64,000 nucleotides of DNA, taken from contig CALFNR010000183.1 of assembly GCA_937903005.1 (NCBI GenBank), positions 1 to 64,000 on the forward strand, written 5' to 3'. Below the pieces are notes generated by a model. The model was not told where the DNA came from and did no database searches. It saw nothing but the letters and a program-made list of their open reading frames with translations. Below are positions 25,551 to 34,600 of the stretch, one piece after another. The position numbers and the translations under genes were made by a program. This DNA is from Clostridium_AI sp002297865. Its GTDB lineage: Bacteria > Bacillota > Clostridia > Lachnospirales > Lachnospiraceae. The number at the start of each line of letters is the position of its first letter. The stretch's first letter is position 1.

Positions 25551-25889
25551 TTATAAAGCGTTTTCACCACGTTCACCTGTTCGAATACGAACAGCATCTT
25601 CAACATCGTAAATAAATATTTTACCATCACCATAGTTACCTGTATTAATATTTGCAACAACTTTTGTCACAATCTGTTCTGCAACATCATCGTCGATGAC
25701 GGTCTCCACTTTTACTTTTGGAAGTAAGTTAACATTAAATTCGGTACCACGATAAACTTGTTTGTAACCTTTTTGATTTCCGTAACCCATAATGTTTGTT
25801 ATCATAATACCATTTGCTTTGCTTTCATCTAAAATAGATTTTAAATCTTCTAGCTTCTCTGGTTTAATAATTATTTCTAACTTTTTCAT
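25551..25889 (-). CDS. glnK: PII nitrogen regulator GlnK
   Basis: 112 residues, trimeric signal protein that senses 2-oxoglutarate and ATP/ADP and blocks the Amt pore. The IIIKP start, the T-loop region GYKQVYRGTEFNVN, the B-loop TGNYGDGKIF and the C-terminal RIRTGERGENAL are intact. The residue equivalent to the uridylylated Tyr51 is Phe51, so classical GlnD-type uridylylation is not possible at that site. AAAGGAGG precedes the ATG. First gene of a glnK-amt unit. Confidence 0.95.
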   Translation of the reverse strand: MKKLEIIIKPEKLEDLKSILDESKANGIMITNIMGYGNQKGYKQVYRGTEFNVNLLPKVKVETVIDDDVAEQIVTKVVANINTGNYGDGKIFIYDVEDAVRIRTGERGENAL

Positions 25890-25939
25890 CTGAAATACCT
25901 CCTTTAATTGGATTTACCTCTTAATTAACGTTAATCTAG

Positions 25940-25975
25940 AAAAAAAATAGGCGTCTCTTATCTCTAAGAAACGCC
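25940..25975 (-). terminator. Terminator in the glnK 5' leader (possible attenuator)
   Basis: Read on the minus strand, GGCGTTTCTT/AAGAGACGCC (25950-25975, one G-U pair) encloses the 6-nt loop AGAGAT and is followed by a run of eight T residues after TA. It lies between the consensus glnK promoter and the glnK start, so transcripts from that promoter meet it within about 40 nt. It could also end readthrough from the uracil permease gene. Confidence 0.75.
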
Positions 25976-25995
25976 CTTGTTTTTTATTGAAATTA

Positions 25996-26023
25996 ATTAT
26001 ACAACAATTTTTTTTGTTGTCAA
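25996..26023 (-). promoter_or_regulatory. Consensus sigma-A promoter for glnK
   Basis: On the minus strand a perfect TTGACA (26018-26023), 16-bp spacer and perfect TATAAT (25996-26001). The expected start is near 25989, about 100 nt before glnK and just ahead of the leader terminator. Confidence 0.8.
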
Positions 26024-26038
26024 TGATTATTTTAAAAT

Positions 26039-27343
26039 TCATAAATTTTTTTCTGCTGTGTCGAAGGAATAATTATTTCCTGGAAGTATAACATTTAACA
26101 CAATACCTAAGATAGATGCAACCGCAAGTCCGGAAAGATTAATTGTGACTTTACCCATTGTGAATTCAATTCCGCCGAAATGATTAATTACTAAAGCACT
26201 TACAATAATCACAGCAATTATAATGATATTACGGACTTTCTTAAAATCAACATCCTGTTCTACAAGATTTCGTACACCGATCCAGGAAATCATACAGTAA
26301 AGGACTAAGGATATACCACCAATGATTGCTGCCGGAATAGAACCAATAAAGCTTCCTACGATTGGGAAGAAGGATAGTATAATGGCAAAGCAAGCTGCGA
26401 TTCGCATAACGAGAGGGTCATAAACCTTTGTTAAAGCTAGAACACCTGTATTTTCTCCATAAGTGGTGTTAGCAGGTCCACCAAATAAAGCGGAAAGACT
26501 AGTAGCAAGACCATCGCCAAGCAAGGTTCGATGTAAACCAGGTTCCTTTATATAGTTTTTTCCTGTTGTTGCACCGATGGCAGAGATATCGCCAATATGT
26601 TCCATCATAGTGGCAAGTGCGATAGGCATAATCGTTACAATAGAACTAAAATTGAATTTTGCAAATGCACTTGTTGTAAGTGGCACAGCAATGATTTTAT
26701 CACTTGTAATGCTTGAAAAATCAATTTCACCCATAAAAATAGCAATGACATAAGAGACGATTACGGCGATAATAATTGGAATTATTTTAACCATTCCTCG
26801 TCCAAATACATTGCAAAGTATAATAGTGGCTAAGGCAATACCAGCAAGAATCCAGTTGGTGCTGCTGTTTGTAATAGCACTAGGTATTAAGATTAAACCG
26901 ATACAGATAATGATAGGTCCTGTGACAACAGGTGGGAAAAAATACATGATTTTATTGACGCCATAGAATTGAATCAGTGCGCTGAATAAAACATAAACGA
27001 AACCAGCTACAAAAACACCACCACAAGCATATGGTAACATTTCGGTATTTGGCGTATTGTCTTGAATCATTGGTGCTACACTAGCATAGCCACCAAGGAA
27101 AGCGAAAGATGAACCAAGAAATGCAGGGACTTTTCCTTTTGTTAAGAGGTGAAATAAAAGAGTACCTACACCAGCCATAAAGAGAGTTGTTGTAACACTT
27201 AATCCTGTAATCATTGGTACCATTATAGTTGCACCGAACATGGCAAATGCATGTTGAAGACCAAGGATTAGGGTTTTCGTCCATCCGAGTTGGCGAACAT
27301 CATAAATTCCAGTTGAAGTTTCTGAGCTTTTCATTAGTTTCAT
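26039..27343 (-). CDS. Uracil/xanthine permease (NCS2 family)
   Basis: 434 residues, about fourteen membrane segments in the UraA fold. LQHAFAMFGATIMVPMITGL near the N-terminus, GPANTTYGENTGVLALTKV (the NCS2 signature region with the substrate-binding Glu) near 275, and a conserved Glu in MMEHIGDISAIG near 235 point to a uracil transporter. I choose ATG 27343 because GGAGG lies 5 bp before it; the ATG at 27355 is part of that ribosome-binding region. Divergent from the GH94 gene. Confidence 0.9.
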   Translation of the reverse strand: MKLMKSSETSTGIYDVRQLGWTKTLILGLQHAFAMFGATIMVPMITGLSVTTTLFMAGVGTLLFHLLTKGKVPAFLGSSFAFLGGYASVAPMIQDNTPNTEMLPYACGGVFVAGFVYVLFSALIQFYGVNKIMYFFPPVVTGPIIICIGLILIPSAITNSSTNWILAGIALATIILCNVFGRGMVKIIPIIIAVIVSYVIAIFMGEIDFSSITSDKIIAVPLTTSAFAKFNFSSIVTIMPIALATMMEHIGDISAIGATTGKNYIKEPGLHRTLLGDGLATSLSALFGGPANTTYGENTGVLALTKVYDPLVMRIAACFAIILSFFPIVGSFIGSIPAAIIGGISLVLYCMISWIGVRNLVEQDVDFKKVRNIIIIAVIIVSALVINHFGGIEFTMGKVTINLSGLAVASILGIVLNVILPGNNYSFDTAEKNL

Positions 27344-27478
27344 AAATTCCTCCATCGAAAAAAATACAACAAGTTACATTAATTTTGTCCAAATTCCCTA
27401 TATCATATACGAAAACTTGTTTTTTGTCAAATTAGAAAATACGAAAAGGGTTTAGTAATAAAACAATCAATTATTTCA

Positions 27479-27507
27479 TTGAATGTTTTGGTAAAATATT
27501 GTATAAT
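27479..27507 (+). promoter_or_regulatory. Promoter of the cellobiose phosphorylase gene
   Basis: TTGAAT (27479-27484), 17-bp spacer, TATAAT (27502-27507), about 85 bp before the gene. Confidence 0.75.
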
Positions 27508-27528
27508 AGGAACATCTTAATCATTGAA

Positions 27529-27548
27529 TTTACGAAAAATTTCGTAAA
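27529..27548. promoter_or_regulatory. 20-bp palindrome, likely operator of the GH94 gene
   Basis: TTTACGAAA-AA-TTTCGTAAA is a perfect inverted repeat centred about 25 bp after the predicted start site. The half-site TACGAAAA also occurs at 27408-27415 and 27440-27447, suggesting extra binding positions upstream. Placement fits a repressor, for instance LacI or GntR family; the protein is not identified. Confidence 0.55.
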
Positions 27549-27590
27549 GTTCGTGGAGGAAAAAAGTTCAAATAGAGAAGGAGAATCACG

Positions 27591-30029
27591 ATGAAATTTG
27601 GATATTTTGACGATGTGAAAAAAGAGTATGTCATTACAACACCTACCACACCATATCCTTGGATTAACTATTTAGGATCTCAGGAATTCTTTTCTTTGAT
27701 TTCCAATACAGCAGGTGGTTATTCTTTTTATAAGGATGCAAAACTAAGAAGAATTACACGATTCCGTTACAACAACGTACCATTAGATTTAGGTGGCGGA
27801 CGTTATTACTATTTATATGACGAAGGTGATTTCTGGTCACCAGGATGGGCACCAGCAAAGAAAGAACTTCAGTCCTATGAATGCCGTCATGGTATGGGAT
27901 ATACAATTATCAAAGGAAAGAGAAATGATGTTTCTACTGAAGTAACATTCTTCGTACCTTTGAACTTTAATGGGGAAGTACATAAAGTCGTAATTAAGAA
28001 CGAAAGCGACAAAGTGAAAAAATTAAAATTATTCTCATTCTTAGAGTGGTGTCTATGGAATGCAGATGATGATGATAGAAATTTCCAGAGAAACTTTAGT
28101 ACTGGTGAAGTAGAAATTAAAGGCTCTGCTATTTACCATAAGACTGAGTATAAGGAAAGAAGAAACCACTATGCATTCTTTTCTGTAAATGCACCAATTG
28201 CTGGTTTTGATAGTGATAGAGAAAGCTTTATTGGAACATACAACGGATTCGAGGCTCCTCAGGCAGTAGTCGCTGGACAATCTAACAACTCTGTAGCTGA
28301 CGGATGGTCTCCTTGTGCTTCTCATTGTCTTGAGATGGAATTACAGCCAGGAGAAACAAAAGAATATGTATTTATCTTAGGCTATGTTGAAAACCCTGTT
28401 GATGATAAATGGGAATCTAAAGGGGTAATCAATAAGAAGAAAGCAGAAGCTATGATGGCACAGTTCGCTACAACCGCTGATGCAGACAAAGCTTTAGCTG
28501 AATTAAAAGCAGACTGGGATAGATTATTATCAAAATATATCTTAGAGTCCGGCGAAGAAAAACTGAACAGACAGGTTAATATCTGGAACCAGTATCAGTG
28601 TATGGTTACATTTAACTTATCAAGAAGTGCTTCTTACTTTGAGTCCGGTGTAGGCCGTGGTATGGGATTCCGTGATTCTAACCAGGATATCTTAGGATTT
28701 GTTCATCAGATTCCAGACCGTGCAAGAGAAAGAATCATCGACATCGCTTCTACACAGTTACAGGATGGTGGAGCTTATCATCAATACCAGCCTTTAACTA
28801 AGAGAGGAAATGATGCAATCGGCGGTAACTTTAACGATGACCCATTATGGTTGATCCTTGCTGTTGTTGCATATGTAAAGGAAACGGGAGATTATAGTAT
28901 TCTTGATGTTATGACTCCATTTGACAATGATATGAGCGTAGCAACACCATTAAAAGACCACTTGAAGAGATCCTTCGACCATGTTATCAATAACTTAGGA
29001 CCTCACGGACTTCCACTTATTGGACGTGCTGACTGGAATGACTGTTTGAACCTTAACTGCTTCTCAACAGAACCAGGAGAATCTTTCCAGACAACTACAA
29101 GTAAAGATGGTAGAGTTGCTGAATCTGTTATGATTGCTGGTATGTTCACATATATCGGTGGATTATATGCAAGATTAATGGAAAAAGTAGGCGATACTGA
29201 TGAAGCGAAACGTGCGGACACTGAAGTTGACAAGATGCGAGACATTATCATGAAGGATGGCTGGGATGGAAAATGGTTCCTTCGTGCATACGATGACTTT
29301 GGTAAAAAAGTTGGTAGTGAAGAGTGTGAAGAAGGTAAAATCTTCATCGAATCACAGGGCTTCTGCGTAATGGGTGGCTGTGGAGTTGACGATGGAAGAG
29401 CTATCCAGGCACTTGATTCTGTAGAAGAACGTCTTGGAACAAAATACGGTTTAGTACTTAACAACCCAGCGTTTACAAGATACGTTGTGGAATATGGTGA
29501 AATCTCAACATATCCAGCTGGTTACAAAGAAAATGCCGGTATCTTCTGTCATAACAATGCTTGGATTATGTGTGCAGAAGCAGTTGTAGGACGTGGAGAT
29601 AAAGCTTACGATTACTACACAAGAATTGCTCCAGCATTTTTAGAGGATATCAGCGAAATTCATAGAACAGAGCCATATGTATACCCACAGATGGCAGCTG
29701 GTAAAGATGCAAGACGTTTTGGTGAAGCTAAAAACTCCTGGTTGACAGGTACAGCTTCTTGGAATTTCGTTGCTATTTCTCAGTTTATCTTAGGTATTCA
29801 GCCAGACTTTGATGGTCTTAAGATTGACCCAGCAATTCCACATGATTGGGATGGTTACAAGGTAACTAGAGAGTTCCGTGGTGATATCTTTGAAGTAGAA
29901 GTGAAGAACCCTAACCATGTATCTAAGGGGGTAAAATCCTTAGTAGTAGATGGTAAGGAAGTTGAAGGAAATGTAATTCCAATGTTCAAGGATGGTAAGA
30001 AACATAGCGTTGTTGCTACAATGGGTTAA
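27591..30029 (+). CDS. Cellobiose phosphorylase (GH94)
   Basis: 812 residues, close to characterised cellobiose phosphorylases. It cleaves cellobiose with phosphate to glucose and glucose-1-phosphate in the cytosol, saving ATP. An N-terminal beta-sandwich (about 1-280), a helical linker and an (alpha/alpha)6 barrel (about 330-740) follow in order, with no signal peptide. RADWNDCLN at residues 480-488 carries the general acid in the WND triplet. SGVGRGMGFRDSNQD and GRAIQALDSV are further family motifs. Cellodextrin or laminaribiose preference would need testing. GAAGGAG precedes the ATG. Confidence 0.93.
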   Translation: MKFGYFDDVKKEYVITTPTTPYPWINYLGSQEFFSLISNTAGGYSFYKDAKLRRITRFRYNNVPLDLGGGRYYYLYDEGDFWSPGWAPAKKELQSYECRHGMGYTIIKGKRNDVSTEVTFFVPLNFNGEVHKVVIKNESDKVKKLKLFSFLEWCLWNADDDDRNFQRNFSTGEVEIKGSAIYHKTEYKERRNHYAFFSVNAPIAGFDSDRESFIGTYNGFEAPQAVVAGQSNNSVADGWSPCASHCLEMELQPGETKEYVFILGYVENPVDDKWESKGVINKKKAEAMMAQFATTADADKALAELKADWDRLLSKYILESGEEKLNRQVNIWNQYQCMVTFNLSRSASYFESGVGRGMGFRDSNQDILGFVHQIPDRARERIIDIASTQLQDGGAYHQYQPLTKRGNDAIGGNFNDDPLWLILAVVAYVKETGDYSILDVMTPFDNDMSVATPLKDHLKRSFDHVINNLGPHGLPLIGRADWNDCLNLNCFSTEPGESFQTTTSKDGRVAESVMIAGMFTYIGGLYARLMEKVGDTDEAKRADTEVDKMRDIIMKDGWDGKWFLRAYDDFGKKVGSEECEEGKIFIESQGFCVMGGCGVDDGRAIQALDSVEERLGTKYGLVLNNPAFTRYVVEYGEISTYPAGYKENAGIFCHNNAWIMCAEAVVGRGDKAYDYYTRIAPAFLEDISEIHRTEPYVYPQMAAGKDARRFGEAKNSWLTGTASWNFVAISQFILGIQPDFDGLKIDPAIPHDWDGYKVTREFRGDIFEVEVKNPNHVSKGVKSLVVDGKEVEGNVIPMFKDGKKHSVVATMG

Positions 30030-30063
30030 TTGTTGAAATGCAATAGAATAGCGAGTTAAAATT

Positions 30064-30103
30064 AAGGGAGCATGTGCTGGTTTGGGGGCACATGCTCCTT
30101 TGA
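30064..30103 (+). terminator. Terminator of the GH94 gene
   Basis: GGAGCATGTGC (30067-30077) pairs perfectly with GCACATGCTCC (30088-30098), followed by TTTGATT. Strong stem, short T run. Confidence 0.65.
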
Positions 30104-30116
30104 TTGTAACTAGATA

Positions 30117-30152
30117 CAAAAAAATCGGTCAAGGCGTAATGCTTTGACCGAT
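30117..30152 (-). terminator. Terminator of the lysozyme gene
   Basis: 12-bp stem (30124-30135 with 30141-30152, one G-U pair) followed on the minus strand by seven T residues. It ends the leftward gene at 30202-31143 and lies tail to tail with the GH94 terminator. Confidence 0.75.
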
Positions 30153-30201
30153 CTTTGATATTTCAATTATGAGCGCATATCGGGGAGAGGGGTAGTGATG
30201 A

Positions 30202-31143
30202 TTAAACTAAGTTATTGTACCAGTAAGTAGCCTGATTACCTCTTGTTTCATCTTGGTTAGAGTTTGCAGGTCTCTCATAGTTGTGTAAGAATGCACAAGC
30301 TAAGTAGTAAGCGGACTGAGTTGACTGAGTAAACTGTTTAAAGGTTAAGTTGTAGTTAGAAGTAGCATAGAACTGTTCACCATGTTCTACTTCATAGATA
30401 ATACGTTTTAACTCACTGTCCATATTTGCAACAGTCAAACCATTGCTGTTAGCCCAGTTGATATACTTAGTAGCAGGAGTCCACTGTGTTAAACCGAAAC
30501 CACCACTAGTATTACCAGATTTTAAACTCTGCCAGATACCTGGGTTAATGGTACTTTCTGTTTCCATGTTTCCAAGCATACCGCATACCGCATTTTTAGT
30601 CCATCCTCTACTACGTAAGTAATCTAAGATGTATTGTGCGTTGACTTTCATCTGGCTTTTGCTTAAGTAGCTGTTACTACAGTAAACAGAACCTGTAGGT
30701 ACTTGTTCGTTGCCACCGTCTGAAGGATATGCATTATAACCAAACAAATACTGCCAAGAGGCAGGACCGATAATTCCGTCTGAAGAAATACCCATTTTGC
30801 TTTGGAAATTTCTTGTAGCAGTATCAGATCCACTACCGAAAGCACCGTCGATGGAAAGACTTTCAAATTTGCTTAATAAGTACTGAGCAGCCTTTGCCGC
30901 ATTGTTATTAGCACCTTTTTGTACAGTTACAACTAATCGAGAAAGGGTATTTGCTCCTGCAATACCATCAGCTGAAAGTCCTTGGGAGGATTGATAATTG
31001 GTTACCGCTGTTTTGGTACCAGGTCCAAAACTTCCGTCGATGGAAAGTGATTGTCCCCGATAAGCGAGTAAACATTGTAATGCGTAAACATTTTTTCCTG
31101 AATTGCCTGATTGTAAATTTGGCCATTGTGGTTTTGAAGCCAT
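30202..31143 (-). CDS. Peptidoglycan-binding protein with phage-tail-type lysozyme domain
   Basis: 313 residues. Two tandem PG_binding_1 repeats come first (about 10-70 and 75-145; both contain LSIDG.FG..T and DGI.G), then a short linker and a C-terminal phage tail lysozyme domain (about 165-313) with GMLGNMETESTINP, where the Glu residues are catalytic candidates, and GFGLTQWTP. There is no signal peptide or membrane segment, so export by a normal route is not evident. No phage structural genes lie nearby. It could be a domesticated endolysin, or a lysis-released or non-classically exported wall hydrolase. Confidence 0.85.
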   Translation of the reverse strand: MASKPQWPNLQSGNSGKNVYALQCLLAYRGQSLSIDGSFGPGTKTAVTNYQSSQGLSADGIAGANTLSRLVVTVQKGANNNAAKAAQYLLSKFESLSIDGAFGSGSDTATRNFQSKMGISSDGIIGPASWQYLFGYNAYPSDGGNEQVPTGSVYCSNSYLSKSQMKVNAQYILDYLRSRGWTKNAVCGMLGNMETESTINPGIWQSLKSGNTSGGFGLTQWTPATKYINWANSNGLTVANMDSELKRIIYEVEHGEQFYATSNYNLTFKQFTQSTQSAYYLACAFLHNYERPANSNQDETRGNQATYWYNNLV

Positions 31144-31429
31144 AATTATTACCTTCTTTCATTATTATTTGATGAAGTACTTTTATCCTGCGCGCTGATT
31201 AAGAAGCATCTTCATACATAAAAAAAGGCAGTATTATGTGAAATGTAAACATAAAAAGGGCAAAAATAAAAAAAGATAAAGAAATTAGGTGGCTGATTTT
31301 GTTAAGAAGTAAAATTAGCATTATGAGCAACTTTAAAATTAAGTTGATTGAACTGATATTAGCTAACAAATTAAGTTTAATTACAATAGTAAAATATTGA
31401 ATAAATAAATACAAATAATTTAGCTTTAT

Positions 31430-31511
31430 CCATAATTAGTTATATATAATCTGATAAAATGTTAAAATTCTTTTGTTCAATTCGACAATACAAAAAATAA
31501 GCTAATTATGG
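31430..31511. promoter_or_regulatory. Separated inverted repeat upstream of the mannanase gene
   Basis: CCATAATTAG (31430-31439) and CTAATTATGG (31502-31511) form a perfect 10-bp inverted repeat 62 bp apart; the second copy lies 5 bp before the TATAAT at 31517-31522. Possible paired operators. Apart from these and the -10, I see no gene in 31144-31614. Confidence 0.35.
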
Positions 31512-31516
31512 TAAAA

Positions 31517-31522
31517 TATAAT
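31517..31522 (+). promoter_or_regulatory. -10 element for the mannanase gene
   Basis: TATAAT about 93 bp before the GTG start. No good -35 is seen at 17 bp, which suggests an activator-dependent promoter or a different start. Confidence 0.4.
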
Positions 31523-31614
31523 TGCGTGAGGAAATAAGATAGAATACTTAAAATTAATTTAAAAGGGCAACTAAAAGAAAAGTAATTTTAAGCTTAAGAA
31601 GGGAGCAATATAAG

Positions 31615-34600
31615 GTGAGAAAGAAATATTTGTACAAGAAGATTGGTGCAATGATGCTAGCAGCAGCAGTTATGGGAACTACTGTTACACCAACACCTTT
31701 CACAGGATTCGTTGCAAAAGCAGCTTCAGAAGAATCCGAAGCTACAGTGCTAAAACAATGGAGTTTTACGACTGGAGCAGATGGATGGGAGTACGGAACA
31801 AGTTGGGAATATCAATATGATGGTATTGAAAACTCTTCTGTTTCCTGGGATGATGGAAAATTAAAAGCAACAGTTGATTATAGTAAGAATGCAGCAGACA
31901 GCTGGAGTCAAATGGCAATTAAGACTTGGGTAAATAACACAATGGATCTGACAGGACTTAATGTTTGTACATTTGATTTCTATTATGATTCAAGCTGTAT
32001 GACACAGGGAAGCTTCATGTTTAAGCTTTTCTCGAACGGAGCAGGAATTGATCAATCTGTTACATATGATAAAGCAGATGAAAAAACAGTAGAAGGAACA
32101 ATCAAAAAAGTATCCATTACTGTAGATTTAGGTGAATTAACATCAGAAGATATTGCAACTACAAATGATTTTGCTATTTGTTTAATTGGTAATCAGACAG
32201 ACTATACAGGTGATGTATGGTTCGATAACATCAAACTTTTATCTACAACAGTACAGGAAAAACCTTTAAATGTAATTAAGCAGTACACGTTCAATAATTC
32301 AGCGGAGAGCTGGTATTATGGAACAGGATGGGAATACAATTATAGTGGTGCTGCGAATTCATCCGTAGGTTATGAAGATGGAATGTTAAAGGTAATGGTA
32401 GATTACTCAAAAGATTCTGCTCAGACTTGGAGCCAGTTAGCTGCTTGTGTTTGGGAGAACAGTGGTATGGATCTTACAGGAGCAAATACAGCTTCCCTAG
32501 ATTTCTTCTATGACAAAACTTTATTAAAGAGCGGTTCCTTTAAATTAAAATTATACTCCAATGATCACCTTGAATGCACAACAGACGTTGATTTTTCTGA
32601 TGCAGTAGAAGTAGAAGGAACAAACTTAATTAAAGTTCCAGTTAAATTCTATTTTGAAACATTAACAGATGCTGCTAATATAAATGATTTAGCAGTTTGT
32701 ATCATTGGTAACAGCACAGCTTACAAAGGTCCGATTTACTTAGATAACATATCAATAATGAAAGATGCAGCCGTTACAAGTTCTTATGTAAATTCTACAA
32801 TTAAACCTACAGGTGCAAAATACAAACAAAGTATTAAAGACGGCGTACTTACTACATATGATAAAGATGGACAAGAAGTTTATACAAAGCTTGCTACACA
32901 GGTTCCAACTGTTGATAAAGATGCAACAGATGTAGCAAAACAGGCATACGCTTACTTAAAAGCAGTTGGTTCTACTGATACAGTTATTTACGGACATCAA
33001 GATGATACATTTGCAAAAGCTGGTTCCAGTGCATTATCTACATCTGATACATACGATGTAACTGGTGCATATGCAGGTGTGTTTGGTATTGATGCGTTAG
33101 CTTTAGCAGGTCAGGAATACTCCGCTAGCAGATTTAATAGTGAAATCGTGCCAAAGACTGGTGCACAAAGAGTTCCTGAAACGTTAGCCGGTAATGTTGA
33201 GGCAGCAGCAAAATTAAGTAATATGGCAATTGAAAGTGGCGCAATTGTAACACTTTCCGCTCATATGCCTAACTTCTCTAAGACAACAGCTGGAAATTAT
33301 GATGGAGTTCATTCTTATACAAAATATAATTTCAGTGGTTATACTGTAAATGACTTATCTGGTAATGTTATGGATCAGATGCTTCCAGGTGGACAGTACA
33401 ATGATAAATTCAATTGCTATCTTGATATGATTGCAGAATATGCAAAACAGGTGAACGGTGCAATTTTATTCAGACCATTCCATGAAAATACAGGTGGCTG
33501 GTTCTGGTGGGGAGCTTCTTGTTGTGATCCAGAAACATATAAGAATGTATTTCGTTATACAGTAGAATATCTGCGTGATACAAAAGATGTTCACAACATG
33601 TTATATGAATATGGCCCAAGTTCTGATGCAGAAAGCGTTGAAGATTACGGAGTTCGTTATCCTGGTGATGAATATGTTGATATTGTTGGATTCGATATGT
33701 ACAACTCTAATCCAAAGAATGATGACACATTCGTAAATCAGTTAAAGTCACAGTTAGATATCGTAGGTGAATTTGCTGCACAACACAATAAATTATTTGC
33801 TGTTACAGAAACTGGTATGGCTTCTAGCAGTATAGATAAGGGTGATAACCAAACAGCTGTACATAAAACAGGAAACAAAGATAAAGACTGGTATAAGAAA
33901 GTTTCAGAAACTGTTGGAAAATCAGATGCAAGTTATTTCTTATTATGGGCTAACTTTTCTGAAAACGATGGTTTTTACTCTCCATATGTAAAATCTGTAA
34001 ATGAGGATGGCTCTTTATATGGTCATGAATTACTTGATAATTTCATTGATTACTATAATGATCCTAGAAGTGCATTTACATCTAATATGGCAGATGCTAT
34101 GACTCAGTTGAAAGATGTTAAGATTGATACAGTTTCTATTTCAGATGCTGTTAATGGTTACATTACATCTCCAGCATCAGGTGCTAGAATCTTAGAGGCA
34201 ACTGATATAACAGCTAAACTTTCTAATATTGCAAGCACAGATAAAGTTGAGATTTATTTCTATGGTGCAGATGACAAGATGGCAAAAGTAACAGCTGTAA
34301 CTATTGATGGAAGCAACTACAAAGCAACATTAGATACCGCAACATTAAAATCTTTAGGCGAAGCAGTTGGAACTATGGCTCTTGTTGTAAATGGTGAAAC
34401 AATTCAGACAATTAACGCAACTTATAATATTCCTGAACCAGTTGAAGATCCATATGTTGTAGATAATTTTGATACATACTATGGTGTGGAATCTTTATTA
34501 AATAAGGCTTGGTCTCCAATGAAACTTGCTGGCTGTTCTCTTAATTTAGAACTAACAAAAGAAGCAGGTAAATTCTATGATGGAACACATGGTTTGAAAT

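Noticed and set aside
25940..25990. A full ANTAR-target RNA in the glnK leader
   Set aside because: One hexaloop with A1 and G4 is present, but the required second hairpin is missing in the short leader.
31199..31414. 71-residue hydrophobic frame on the minus strand
   Set aside because: It arises from AT-rich intergenic DNA, has no ribosome-binding site, and its hydrophobicity follows from T-rich codons.
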